Notes: generated from the sequence alone by a model not told the origin. DNA of 64,000 nucleotides from Viola odorata (GCA_963691705.1 OY829542.1:53733002-53797001); one strand, 5' to 3'; shown: positions 1-12,896, numbered from the stretch's first letter. Numbers and translations are program-made.

Positions 1-109
1 AAGAATTAAATCCCTGAGGAATGATCCTTTTACTACTTGCTATTGTTTTACATTACATGTGCATGGTGAATTGTACTTTAATTATCTTTGACGGTTTCGG
101 CAACCATCA
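1..109 (+). repeat. 3' terminus of an LTR (element C family), truncated by window edge
   Basis: These bases closely match the last ~110 bases of the element C 3' LTR (55160-55269). Both share the block ending GGCAACCATCA, with the terminal CA at 108-109. No tRNA-Asp primer site follows, so this is the end of a 3' LTR or solo LTR whose body lies left of the window. Confidence 0.7.
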
Positions 110-1119
110 TTTGTGTATGAAAAAATGAAGAAAAAGAAGGGGTCGTGCGTCAATTTGTACCACTTGCCACGTGGTCGGCTCACGTGGCAAGTTTCTAATG
201 TGGTTGAACTGATGTGGCAATGATTAAGTTGATGACGTGGCACTTAACGATGCCATGTCAGCTTTCAGTCACGGTAGGGTTGTAATTAAATAAATAAAAA
301 ATAAAAAAAAAGTAAAAGGTTGACATTAAATAAAACGTCATAGTCGAGGGTCCCTTTATGTCTTTTTACCAAATAATAAATTACAAATTAATATAGACAC
401 TAAAATACATAATTGATAATATAAAAAGATCAAATAATAAACACAAGAAATAACTAGTATATTTGATAAAATAGATAATTTAAATAACAAAGATGAGGAC
501 AGAAATAGCCTAATTTGATAAGCACGCCACGAGGCGCTATCCTCAGAGAAGAAACGCCCCTCCTGCACGAGGTAGTATGATAGCGGTCTCCTCCAAAGAT
601 ACGACAATCGTTGAAATATTTGGGTACAACCAAAAGTTTTCTGAACCGACAAACACCCATATACTCGCAATAATTTCTCCAAACTATAAAATTATTTATT
701 ATAGAATATACACTTGTTAACTTCCTTGTATTTTTGTAGAACCACCACTATATATATATATATAGTAAGTATCTATTTAATATTTATTTAATATATAATT
801 AATATAATATCTTACCACATAAATAGCAACTACAATATCATAAAATCTCATGTCAACATATCAAACCGTTTGAGTTCATTATGTCTTTGTTAAATAATAA
901 AGTACTTAATGTTTTAATTTTAAATCATAAAATCAAATCCCAACATTAAACGGTATTAACTAACACAGAAATGAAATCTTTTACCAGAAAGGCCTCTGAA
1001 TTTAAAACAACATATTATAGGGATCGTCATTCATCATGCAATAAGGCCTTGGGCGTAGCTTAATACAGTATGGAAGCCAAGAGTCTACTTTTCCTGAGAG
1101 TGGATTATCAAGATATTAC
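110..1119. other. Intergenic, no supported gene
   Basis: AT-rich sequence with several CCACGTGGC-like G-box blocks between 165 and 260. A minus-strand open frame at 356-682 has no recognisable domain and is not called. The kinase exons that should follow the transmembrane exon of the neighbouring receptor-kinase pseudogene are not present here. Confidence 0.5.
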
Positions 1120-3972
1120 CTTTTCGTTTCATTCTCCAGAAAACAGCTATGAGGCTCAAGAGGAGAAGAAACAAAACTGTGATGAGGGGTGCAGCAATTG
1201 CGATGGGGATGCTTCGCTTCTTTTGATCACATGCACCCTTTCGGCATATTTCTTGATTTCCGTCCAGGCTGGCAGGAGTTATAGAATTTCATCAGATGTC
1301 ATGTCATTCAAAGTAAACTTCTGATGCCATCAATTATATAAGAAAAGAAATACGGATGGATGCGGAAGCTTATCAAGCCTCAGTTGCAATAGTCCTCTTC
1401 TAGACTTGTCAATAAGATCAGGAGGGACGGACAGATGTAAGCCTATTCCAAGATAAATTTCCGCGAGAGCACCAAATCAGCTTTTTTTACTTCTTTATTT
1501 TTCTCTATATCAAAATTCGTGTTCTGATCACCCAATTGCTAAGCACGGTAACTTACAGGACAGTCAAACTCGGCATTTGTGCTAAAAAGTCTGGCACAGC
1601 TCCAGTCAGTTCATTGTTTGACAGATCTCTGAAGAGGTCACCGAAAGGGAAAAAAGAAATAACGCTAATTAGATTTTTGTTACTAAAATAGACAGGAACG
1701 AAGAAACAGGAACATGCATAATACTTACAAGGACTGTATCGCTGTCAGGTTTGATATTGCAGAAGTTATCTCCCGTCAATTTGCTTGAACTAAGGTTCCT
1801 GTTCACATTTACGGTCTGGAGATTAGCAACTTGAGATTGATTCGCCTAAAATTTCCTACATAACCACTGAGCTAGAAGCTCATTGGTTTGTTTAATCCTA
1901 CATATATAGTGAGATAAGCTAAATGTGTATCACTCACAAAGAAATTATCCTGGAATCAATTGGAAAGTTGCAGTCCAATCCACTCCTTGGCAGACATGGA
2001 TCCCCTTGCCAGTCCTCTCTATTCATTTTGTATGCTTGCTTTATCACCATCATAGCATTAACTACCATAATCTAATAGAGAAAAAGCAATAATGCAAATT
2101 TATCAAAATGTATTTCCAAATAATTTACCAATTAAACCTTTCAAGCATGTTTACAAGACTATTAAAAAGTCTTTCTAATGAATCTCAGTTTGAACATTAA
2201 AAGTTTTGAATCTGCTTTAATGGAATGATACTGTCCATTTTGAGCCTAAACCGCACGGTTTTTATAAAAAGTCTCATTCCATTAAAAAGATTTACTCCTC
2301 TTATATTTAGTTTTTTTTTTCTTTCCGATATGAAATTTTGGTTCGCACACCCAACAGACAGAATCGCTAACGCACCTTACCAAAGAAAACTTCATTAATA
2401 TTAAAAGTTGCCTAGTTAGTCAATACCCATTACCCACTTAAAAGACATGGGAGCGAGGAAAGAGTTACTTAATGTTCAAAGTGAACTGGGTACATGCATC
2501 TCAATCAAACAATTAAATTAGTAGACTGAGAAGGTAAGAAGGATTTCAGCTTACCATCAGCTATGTCTGTTGGTGAATTCCCTGGTGGTTGAACGAAGAA
2601 GATCTCAAAAGCATTAAGGATGGGTGGAAGGCCAGATTCCTTTGTTGAGTTAATAGAGAAGCGAATTTCATCACGAATTGGTGATTCTTGAGGGCGCAAG
2701 GTGAGTGGCTTCAAGTATTCAAGTGTGAAAGGCCCATGGGGGACGTCATTCAAGTTAATCATGAATTCTCGTCGTCTACCATCTTCAAGCTTTTCAACTT
2801 CAGCAAAGTGGAAATAGACAAATAACGCAGAATTAGGACGCTCAAATCTATAACTCAATGAGTTGTGGCCTGTTTGTGGATGACAGTTCTCAACACTTCA
2901 ACCGGTAATCTATAAGAATCGTCAGCCCCCTTGTTGCCAATATCTGCTGTCGTGTTAATTGGATCTGAATCAGGAAAGGTGCAACAATGCCAAATTCGAT
3001 CATAGACATCATCCTTGTACCTAAACGGGTGAACATTTGAAAGGACTGAGGCATTGGAACACCAAAGTAGGAATTATATGGTACTGACTAAATAAAATCT
3101 ACTAGTCCAATCTTCCACCAAAAACCAAGATATTTACCTATGCTGAAAAGGGAAAAAAGAAGATTTACCTGGTGTCTGGGGTATCCGATGCGCAGCCAAC
3201 GTCATAAGTTGGGAGAGGCTTTAATGATCCAGACTTAACTCTGTAGGCAGAATCATCCAAAAGTCTTAGCTCCAGTGTTGAAATGAAAGGGATTCCGATG
3301 CCAGTGTTGATGAGGCACACATCAATAGAATCCGTTAAAGCAAAGAACATCATCTGATGAAAGGTGAACAGATCTCTCTTGTGTATTGTACTGTCACCCA
3401 ATAATTAACACCAAGATAGAGATCGAACATGGGGCATTCATTTGCTGCATCGTAGTTGCCATACATGAAGTAAACTGTGATGAGGTAGTTATGGTTCTTG
3501 CCTTGTTCAGGTTTCAAAGTCTAACAATTCTTTTTCCCTTCAGGAAAATACAAGTCTTCAACTGCTGGACATAGTAAGGGGTAAACCCGTGGCCGTCTAC
3601 ATCTACAAAGTGATTCTTTCCGGTGCTTATGAAATTTGCATCAGTTTGGTAAAATATCCCCGTTAAGTTATTAGTATAATCCGCGTCCGCCCCACAACCA
3701 ATGCTTATGAAACCTAACAGTTTAGAAGAGTTAAACTTGCAATCTAATTAAGCAATGCTAGCTAGTTCATCCAAAACCAACAAAGCTAACCATTAAGCAC
3801 ATAATCACACATTGCATATTGTAATTTAAGGAAATTAAACATTCTTGCACAATGGTACCACGAATGGATTGATCATTACTAATCTTTTCGAACAAAAACA
3901 AACTACTATATGTTTTTTACAGTCTAGAGATGAATCATAAGAACGAATCTTACCTGGGTTTTGAGCTGCAGG
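1120..3972 (-). pseudogene. Malectin-like/LRR receptor kinase pseudogene, kinase domain missing
   Basis: This is a tandem paralogue of the minus-strand gene at 6976-13434. Recognisable exons are 3972-3954 (end of exon 1, ...AAQNPG), 3713-3169 and 3020-2555 (malectin-like ectodomain), 2061-1938, 1798-1729, 1628-1557 and about 1463-1392 (LRR unit exons), and 1268-1120 (transmembrane exon ending RMKRKG). Lesions seen are: a 1-nt deletion and a TAG stop in exon 2, a further frameshift later in exon 2, a frameshift in exon 3 after RLPVEVLRT, a 70-nt LRR exon where 72 is normal, and a lost AG acceptor (GCGG) before the last LRR exon. The donor after the last LRR exon is GC rather than GT. Exon 1 is split by the solo LTR at 3978-5896 and no signal-peptide exon was found. 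No kinase exons follow. The ancestral product would be an LRR-I receptor kinase at the plasma membrane; this copy cannot encode one. Confidence 0.85.
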
Positions 3973-5187
3973 TCTTCTGACTCGACGTCGAAACGGGTCA
4001 AAAATAATATATTTCATGAGGCCTAGATGCACAAACTAATTTGTGTAAAGCGGTAACAGGGTCGATCCACAGAGATTGTGAGAACTGAAATCAAGCCCTC
4101 GATTGTATGACAGAGGTAAAAATGCACAAAATCACAACAACAAAAGGAGGGGGGGGGGTTTATAGGTTAATCAAGTTAACCAAGAGAGTGATCAGAGCTA
4201 ACAATTCTAACTACTAAAAATGGCAATCGAGGTCACGACGAGTAAACAATAATAATAAAGATCAGAGATAAAATAAAACACAAAATAAACAATTAGATTA
4301 ATAAGCAAAGATAATAAGTCAAGGAGAAGGGAACTTGGTAAAGGGCTTTCTTGGGTTGCGTCGAGGGCTCGATTGTCATCAGCGCAAAGATTTTCCGTTC
4401 TAACGTTACAGACGTGCTATAGGGGTCATGTTTTCACGTAGACCCCCTGCTTTCTTTCGTAAGGAGCCACCCCCCGTTTTCACTGTTAATAAGGTGGCCT
4501 CGATCCTTTGATATCCTCTCAGCCACCTATCTTGTCATCAAAAGACAGCCTTTTTCACTTCAGCTTGTCACTAGCACAAAGCGGACAGAATATCAGAGCA
4601 TCGATGAAGAACAAGAAAGACACATCTAGAGATCGATGCCTCGATTTGTCAAGATCACGACAGGACCCTAACCAGCTGCGTGCCCTAGACGAATGAACCC
4701 AGATCTACCCGAGAACACTAATCTAGTTGTCTACACCTACCCAACAGTCTCACGCTAGCTATCACTGCAGAGTCACGACAATAATCACAAAGGGGAGATT
4801 AAAAGCTGATCAGGCCTCGAATCACCCTAAGCAAAAATGGAATTAAAATGACAAACAACCAGATATAACAAAAAGAACATGTTAAGAGCAATCAGGCCTC
4901 GAATCTACCCAAGCAACCCTCGATACACCTTTACCAAGAACGTGGGTTTTAGCCACTCATGTTAAGAGATAAACAAATAAAAGATGGAAATAACATAATA
5001 AAAGATAAAGGAAGAGTTAAGGATAAAACTTGATTAATGGTGCTTGTTACAAAGCTTGGAGCCAGCAACTATGGAGAGAAGAGGGAGGAACAAGTCCCAA
5101 AACTAAGAAAGCTACTGAAATTAGTTTAAGAGTAAAAATATCTAAAGTATCAAGAGGTTTTTTTTTGAAACCCTAGCACATAAGGTT

Positions 5188-5197
5188 GTATATATAC
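5188..5197 (-). promoter_or_regulatory. Probable TATA box of the solo LTR
   Basis: GTATATATAC lies about 265 bp downstream (LTR orientation) of the heat-shock-element array and about 1.2 kb before the LTR end. This is a plausible core promoter position, judged on sequence alone. Confidence 0.5.
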
Positions 5198-5462
5198 ACC
5201 AGCCACCCACTAAGGGACAAAAATTCCAGCTAAGGGGAGCTCAACACAAGGTGCCCACGCTCCTGCAGAAGGGTGACCCACGATGGCAGAAAAGGGGAAT
5301 ATTCCTCGGGATCCTCGCAGAACATCTGACATGCACCAGGGAGGACACGTGGAGTGATTGGAGTGGAGCCACGTGGACTTGGCGTTTTGCACTTGTGGAG
5401 GCCTCGATAAGATTGTCGAGGTCTCGATGACATGTCGAGGGCAGATCAGCATCTTTGGGAAC

Positions 5463-5503
5463 CTTCTAGAACATTCTGGAATGTTCTGGGATGTTCTGGA
5501 ATG
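5463..5503 (-). promoter_or_regulatory. Heat-shock-element array in the solo LTR
   Basis: Eight contiguous 5-bp-spaced units alternate TTC and GAA: TTC 5464, GAA 5469, TTC 5474, GAA 5479, TTC 5484, GGA 5489 (the one mismatch), TTC 5494, GAA 5499. This matches the HSF consensus nTTCnnGAAn. Additional GAATATTC dyads lie at 5297-5304, 5526-5533, 5560-5567 and 5590-5597. G-boxes (CACGTG) are at 5346, 5370, 5617 and 5641. All are upstream of the LTR TATA box in LTR orientation. Confidence 0.8.
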
Positions 5504-5901
5504 GGTCTCGATAAGAATCTTTATGGAATATTCCTTTCGGGCGAGACCAGCATCTGAGGGAATATTCTAGGAGACATCCGCATCTGAGGGAATATTCTGG
5601 GGGACGTCCGAGGGGACACGTGGAAGCACAACTGCGAGGACACGTGGATTTAAGGCTCTTGATCCGTCGAGGGCTCGATGACAGGCCTCGATGATATGCC
5701 TCGATGAGGAAATTGGTCCTTGGTCTCGACGATGGTCTTGAACCTTGAAAATCACCCAGAAAGCATGTCTTTTCGCACATTTCTCCTTCTTGGCCTTGAT
5801 CTGTGAAAAAGATGGAAACACGAGTGGATTAGTAGTATCAAGGCCTAAATCAAGGCAAAAATAGAAGGAAAAACATGCATAAAATACATGCTATCATCTT
5901 C

Positions 5902-6975
5902 TAATCTGAATATCTGGGCAGCATCTAGTTTTATGTCACCAAAGGGGCCAGACACCAGAACAAAGAGCAGTAGAAAAAGGCAGCTTAAAAAATACAACAC
6001 ACAAAAATAAGGCAAAGCAAACAAGACCCAAAATAGTGCAGCAAAAAGGACTGCAAAATAGAAGTGTCACCAGAAAGAAAAAAACATTTTTAGAGAGATT
6101 ACCTTGATTTTAGTTGAGCCACTCCACTTAAAACCCTAATCATTATTGTGGAGATAGTCAGCATCCTCCCTTCTGCCTGAACAATTCTCTGTAACATTCC
6201 TATCAGAATTCAATAATTCAGCTCAAAATCCCCCAAAATTAAAAGAAAAAGAAAAATCCCCTTACCACTTGATTTGGGCTTGCAAATTCCCTTGAACCCA
6301 ACATTATATCTGCAAAACTTAGCTGAAGAAGATGCAGACAATGTTGGGTATCTATTCTGGACTGCAAATCAAGCATCTTAGCCGCCCAAATTATATGTGT
6401 ATATTAAATAGCAACAGACCCAAAATCCAAATTCGTCTGCATTGAAGTTATAAAAGAAATAAAAGAAAATACTCACTGAAAATTGCAGTGGGAAGCGAAA
6501 ACCAGGGCAAGCATAGTACAGGAATTAAGATTAAACCATAGAAAGTTTTCCTTAATGACTTCTTTATTTCTCATACTCATCTTGAAATTCTCGAAGAAAA
6601 AGTTATAACTAAAATGACATGCATTTTGAAATTGAATAGAAGGAGGAACATTATATACATTTCCTTCTTCAATCACATAGATTCCATAAAAATATAATAA
6701 AAGAGGACAAAATAAACTGCTTTCATATTCTCATTCTCCAATTTTCCCATACACACAAGATCCAGTACATGCAAACGCAACTACAAACTGTTAGAACTTT
6801 CGTCTGGTTTGCGGCGGCAATTTTTATAATCTTACATTGGATTCTATAATAGGTAGAAGCAGTACATATCGATGTCGAACTCCAATGTAAGATTATACAT
6901 TAAAATTCTACCTAGGACTAAGTCTTTACGTCCCGTTGTCGCATCGCAGTACTATGTATTGCGGAAAACAAGATT
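5902..6975. other. Intergenic between the two receptor-kinase copies
   Basis: No supported gene. It includes the original 5' flank of the pseudogene (minus strand) and the 3' flank of the right-hand receptor kinase. A short minus-strand frame ending at 6473 (product end ...CNFQ) is weakly hydrophobic, but its splice phase does not fit the pseudogene, so it is not called. Confidence 0.4.
6825..6897. repeat. Perfect 17-bp inverted repeat downstream of the receptor kinase
   Basis: TATAATCTTACATTGGA at 6825-6841 is the exact reverse complement of 6881-6897, with a 39-bp loop. It lies about 80 bp past the stop codon of the minus-strand kinase gene, probably within its 3' UTR. A 19-bp direct repeat (ATTCTACCTAGGACTAAGT) also occurs at 6904-6922 and over the stop region at 6973-6991. 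Confidence 0.75.
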
Positions 6976-9900
6976 CTACCTAGGACTAAGTGCCATTTCT
7001 GTGTCAAGCTCCAAGCACACATCACGAGAATGACACAATGTTGCTATCTTGTTCTCTGCCATCTCCACGCCTGTGGTAGGAGTCTCCATAGCCAGACATT
7101 CCTTTAGTCCTACCAATACCTGGCCTATGTCCGGCCGCAGTATTCCAATTGGCGAAACACATGACTTGGCGATATGTACTGCTTTCCAGGCAGAATCGAT
7201 GCCGAACTCACCTTTTAATCTTGAATCAACAATGCTCTTGATATCTCCGTTCTCGATTAATGGAAGAACCCAATGAACAATGTGAGTGTTGTAGTCAGAG
7301 CCAGGGAATACTACCGGCTTGCCTGTTACTATCTCAAATAGAAGAATTCCGAAGCTGTAGATATCACTCTTCTTATTCAAGTTTCCGGATCTCTGGAATC
7401 TGCTTTGACAATGATTATAGTTATGCGAAAAAGAATGACCACATTACACATTGAATTTCATGTTGGTACTACTTACTCAGGATCGAGGTATGCGAGTGTG
7501 CCAGCAGGGCGAGTTGTAACATGTGTGTCCATTTCCGTTCCAAAAACTTTCGACAGACCAAAATCGGAAATCTTGGCTTGAAGGTTTTCATTCAATAAAA
7601 TGTTGGAAGGTTTCAAGTCTCTGTGGATAATCGGGGGCTTGCAACCGTCGTGCAGATACTCCAAACCTGATAATTCAGCAGCATCAATCGGTTCCGAAAC
7701 ATGGGAATAAAATGGTGTACGGAAATGAAAAACAGACATCAACTTTTGTCATAAAACTTCACCTATTGCTGCATCCACTGCGATCTGAAGCCTTTGCCTC
7801 CAATGCAAGACATTTGTTTCTTCTCCTTAATCCAAATATGGCACAATGGATCAAAGTTACATTGCCAGATGGGAAAATACAGAGAGTATCAATATGCATG
7901 CGTATCATATTTAAACAACCGAATTACCTAATAAAAACTGCCTCAAGTTTCCGTTCGCCATGAATTCGTAAACAAGTGCCATCTTTCCATGCTCATGACA
8001 ATAACCAATAAGGGACACCAGATTTTTATGGTGAACACTCACTAAGAGTTGAACCTGGACTTCAAATATCATGATTAAGAGAGGTTTTACCCACTTTATC
8101 ACAATAGAATGATTGTGAAATCTAAGTACCTCTGCTTGAAATTCCTTGTAACCTTGCTTTGATGATTCAGATAACAATTTAACGGCTACTTGAGTACCAT
8201 CTTTCAGCTCACCAAGATACACTTTACCAAATCCTCCTTCTCCAATAATGTTCTTGAATTTTTTTGTGATAAGGACAATTTCAGAGTACTTAATCGACTG
8301 ATTCTGTGACTTCAGTAACGATTCCTTTGTAGCAGTAACTGCAACAAGAACCGCATGTCAAGACACAGAAGAACTATATTAATTAACCAGAAAGGCATTA
8401 TAACTTGGTATCTAAAACTGGCCTAATACCTCAACAATCAAGATGTTACCTTTTCGTCGCATTCTCCAAAATGCAGCTATGATGCTCAATAGAATAAGAA
8501 GCGAAATTATGATGAGAGGTACGACAACTGTAATGATAACGCTTCGCTTCTTATGATCACATCCACCCTTTTGACATGGATTTAGATTTTCGTCCAAGCT
8601 AGCAGAAATCGCACAACTTCGTGATTTTGTCATCCATTAGAATAGGGAACTACTAGATTGAAAAGCTTAACAAACCTCAGCTGCAGTAGTCCTCTTTCAG
8701 ACTTGTCAAGAAGCGAAGGGGGAACCGACGTAAGATTATTCCCAATTAAATTTCTGCAAATTAAGATCATTACTCATAACTCGTGTTATTGTGTTGGTTT
8801 GTATGTTGAAACTCTTGTTCAGTCTAAAGCTCAAAACTTACAGGACAGTCAGATTTGGCATTCGCGCTAAAAACTCTGGCACCACTCCAGTCAAATCATT
8901 GTTTGACAAATCTCTAACAAGAATGCAAAGGAAAAGAAGAAAGTCAAGAAAAGATACTCCAAGAAATTAAGCAATGGATGGGCTTTTATTAAAACATCTT
9001 AAGTTACAAACTAAAATAACAGAATCAAACACAATAATAGACAAACTAAGACATTGAAAGAAGGCAAAATTATAACTTTACAAGAATAAGTACTAATACT
9101 TACAATGACTGCAGTGCTGTTAGGTTCCATAGTGCAGAAGTTATCTCCCCCGTCAGTTTGCTTGAACTAAGGTTCCTGCTAACAATTAATGGGTCTGAAG
9201 ATTATATACTTCAGATTGAAATCCAAAATATTGCGAAAAAATCACTAGGTTATATAAATGAGCGACAGTACTCACAGGGAAATGATCCTTGTGTCGTCTG
9301 CAGAGCTGCAGTTCAATCCACTCCACGACGTACCTCTTGGTAGACATGGGTCTCCTTGCCAGTCCGTTCTATTCGTCTTGTATGTTTTCTTGATCTTCAT
9401 CATAACACTCACTTCCATAACACACGCGATTTATCAAAACTCAACGCACTCATTTAATTACTAGATAGATTTGCATCACAACATCAAAATTAAACATTGA
9501 GAGATTTGGAAACATACCATCAACTGGGTTAGTTGGTGAGTTTCCTGGTGGATGTACGAAGAAAATTTCAAAGGCATTAAGGATGGGCGGTAGGGTAGAG
9601 TTGAATGTTGAGTTAATAGAGAAGTGGATTTCATCTTGAATTGGTAATTCCTGAGGACGCAATGTGAGTGGCCTCAAGTACTCAAGTGTATAAGGCCCAT
9701 AAGTTATGCCATTCAAATCAATGGTGAATTCTCGCCGTCTACCACCAACTTCTCTCTTCTATTTCGGCAAAGTGGAAGTAGATGTATAATGCGGCACCAG
9801 GAAAGGGATATTTCAGACTCAACCAAGTGTTGCCCGTTTTTGGTTGGACTGCAGTTCTCAACACTTCAACCGGTAATCGATAGGAATCGTTGGGCCCGTT

Positions 9901-12896
9901 ATTGTCCGATGTGGTGTTAATTGAGACTGATTCCGGAAACGAGCATGGATTCCAAATTCGATCAAACGCATCATCCTTGTACCTACGTACATTAATTAAT
10001 TTCAAATAACTTGGTGGGGAAACAAAATACTACATGCATGCACCAAATGTTGTGATTAAACCTAATTTTAACCAAGAAGAAGTACATCGATCATGAGCAA
10101 CAAATGGTGGCACACGTTCTTTAAGTGCAGCGGTTGTTTGACATGGCGTACCTGACATTTATATCTGTTGTGGAGCCAAAGTCACAAGTTGGGAGAGGTT
10201 TCAATGATCCAGACTCAATTCTATAGGCGAAATCATCCAAATGTCTCAACTCCAATGTTGTAATGAAAGGGATTCCATTGTTAGTGTTCAACAGGCAAAC
10301 ATCAATGGCATCAGTCAAAGCAAAATAGACCATCCCATAATAATTGAAGGGATTTTCTCTTGTGCATTCAACCGTGACCCAATAATTAACCCCAAGAAAC
10401 AGTTCAAACGTTGGAGGATCATTCAAGCCATCGTAATTGCCATACAGGAAAAAAACTCTTATATAATAATTATGGTTTTTCCCTTGTTTTGGTCGCAAAG
10501 TGTAGCAATTCTTTCTTCCTTCAGGGAAACGCCTCAATGTCTTGAACTGTTGCCGATAATAAGGACTATACCGGTAGCCATCCACGTCCATGGATTTTAC
10601 ATAAACATTCTTTCCCGTACTTGTGAAATTGACATCGGAATTGTAAAATATTCCAGTTGTATTGTCAATATAATCCACATCAACACCGCAATCAATGCTT
10701 ATGAAACCTACAAATTTCTTGCAAGTGAAACCTTATTAGATATGTAATTGGGTTCTGCGAATCAAAATTTAGCATCAAGAGAAATTATAAACTTAGATTC
10801 GCAAAATTTATAATATGCTTATCAACCTATAAAATGTGAATGATTTAATGAAGTTACAGCACAGGTGCTTAATAATGCGACTCGAAAATTAATAATATAA
10901 ATGGTTTGTTAAACTTTTAAATTCATTGTAACGGTAGATAGTGTTTGGTCTTAAAGGAAAGAGGGTTACCATATGTTGGGGTTGTGGGAAAAAATTAGAA
11001 GGGTAAACACGATGGAAAGAGTAAGTATACAGTACATTCGGTGTATCATATTATTCTATTCACCCATTTACATTAGTCAATAAACAAATTACACGTTAAA
11101 GTTGTTTGTTATAGATTAAACATTTTTTAAAATTTTGAATTTTGAAAATATTATAAACTTAGATAATTGTGAAATAAAAATTATTTTTTTAGTTGAAACT
11201 GATGAAAAAAATGCTTAGATACTCCACGTCACTGTTTAGTTTTAATCAGCCTCTTAATTTACCTCCAGTCCAGACTACCCGTTTACTCAAATCAATTCTT
11301 GAATCACGTTTCAAGGATTTGACATTGGAAACATAAATAAAACATCTCAAATTTGAATAAACCATCAGAACTTGAAAAATTATGAGTAATTAGTAAGTCA
11401 GTTAGAGACTTCAAATAAATTTGAAATTGGCAAGTAAAATTGAAAATGTAAAATCGTAAGAGTTTATAAATTTTGATAGTTTAATTATTACTCCCTCCAT
11501 TCCCAAAAGAATGACGTTTATTATTCTGCCACGCATCTCAAAACGACCGAATGGCTCACCATTTGACCTCAAAAAATTCCGTACTTTTTTTTTGAACGTA
11601 CGTTAATTCTTAACGTACTTCCGAGAAAAAGTTAGGAGCAAAATTATCTCAAATAGTGAATCATCCAGCCGTTTTGAGATGCGTGTCAGAATAATAAACG
11701 TCATTCTTTTGGGAATGGAGGGAGTATTATTTAATATGTATACAATCATTTTCTAAATAAAAAAATCAGTAATCATTTAAAATTTACAAAAATAATTATT
11801 TCTTGAATGTATAGTATACTAAAATGCAACGCATAAGAAATAAACATTTAATACATAATACAAGTCAATAATTCATAAATCAAACACATAATAGTTCAAA
11901 TATAAAATTAACTTACATGTTCAAATAAACATTAAGTTCAATACATAACTAAATTCAAACTTAATACTTAATATTAGGTAATCCTAAAATAGATTAAAAC
12001 TTATTTGAGGATCTAAAGCATCATCATCTTCTTCATTATCCATTAAACTATCACCATCATTTATCTTTTAGTTTCTTAAACAATCCACAAATCTAAAGTG
12101 GCGGATGGTGAATGTTAAGATTTTTTTGGTAAACTTAGTTGTTGGTGCTAGTTGAGGAAGGAGTTAGAGAGGTCGAGGGAGAGAATAAAGTTAAGCTGAT
12201 AAATTCCTAAAATTAAACGATATTGTTTTACTGAATGAAATAATGTCGTTTTGCTCAATGAAATCCGTCATTTTGCGCTCTTTTTTATTTTTTAACTATC
12301 ATTTTCATAAACTCGCTTTGATTCGGTGAACTCAGAAGAGTTTATTGAGTCAAATAGAATTTTCACTCCGATTTGAACTGATTTAAATTTCATGTCCAAG
12401 TAAACTCGCTGAGAGAAATCAAACTCGTACGAATTTAAGAGTGACTCGTGAGTAGCATTACTTAGGAAACATAACATGTAATTAATTCGGACTAAGGAGT
12501 AATTAAAATCCTCTTAGAAACTAATGGGCGTCATATAATTTGTGTAGACTTAAAAAGTTCAAGAATTCATATAATTAACGTTGGAGGGAGTACATAATAA
12601 TTTGTCAGTAATTAATTACTTAAACCCCAAACTCATACCCAATACCCTAAATTTTAAATCCATAACCTTAAAGCTCAATTGTATGACCTACATTGCTTAT
12701 TGGTTGTTTTAAGGTGATAAGTATATTAATATAGTTTCAGGTTCAGTCTTATCTCCTTCGATTAAAAAAAAAATCAAACCTCAAACCTTGTATATAATTT
12801 ATTAGTCATTTTCTTTAGTAATTTCATCATTATTAAAATATTATTATTACGAACTATATATAAATTAATTAATTTATTAATAGTAAATTACTTAAA

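Larger units (their letters stand above)
3978..5896 (-). mobile_element. Solo LTR of a Ty3-type retrotransposon, minus orientation
   Basis: On the minus strand the LTR starts TGATAGCATG at 5896 and ends GTCGAGTCA at 3978 (1919 bp). It is flanked by the 5-bp duplication TCTTC at 3973-3977 and 5897-5901. No internal retroelement sequence is present, so it is a solo LTR. The start resembles the A and B LTRs, and near the 3' end it has the AATCTCTGTGGATCGACCCT block common in plant Ty3 LTRs. It lies in exon 1 of the receptor-kinase pseudogene and points the same way, so its promoter would read into that pseudogene. It holds a TATA box, a heat-shock-element array, four CACGTG boxes and repeated TCGAG-NN-CTCGA dyads. 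Confidence 0.85.

Noticed and set aside
356..682. Minus-strand 108-codon frame sharing VQEGRFF with the peptide-exon shadow frame
   Set aside because: The match is seven residues in a wrong-frame reading across an intron acceptor. No other similarity or gene structure was seen.
5466..5821. Two overlapping minus-strand frames in the solo LTR
   Set aside because: They cover the HSE and dyad repeats of the LTR. No retroelement protein motif is present.
12480..12600. Possible further Stowaway end (GGAGGGAGTA near 12583)
   Set aside because: No matching left terminal repeat or TA flank could be paired with it.
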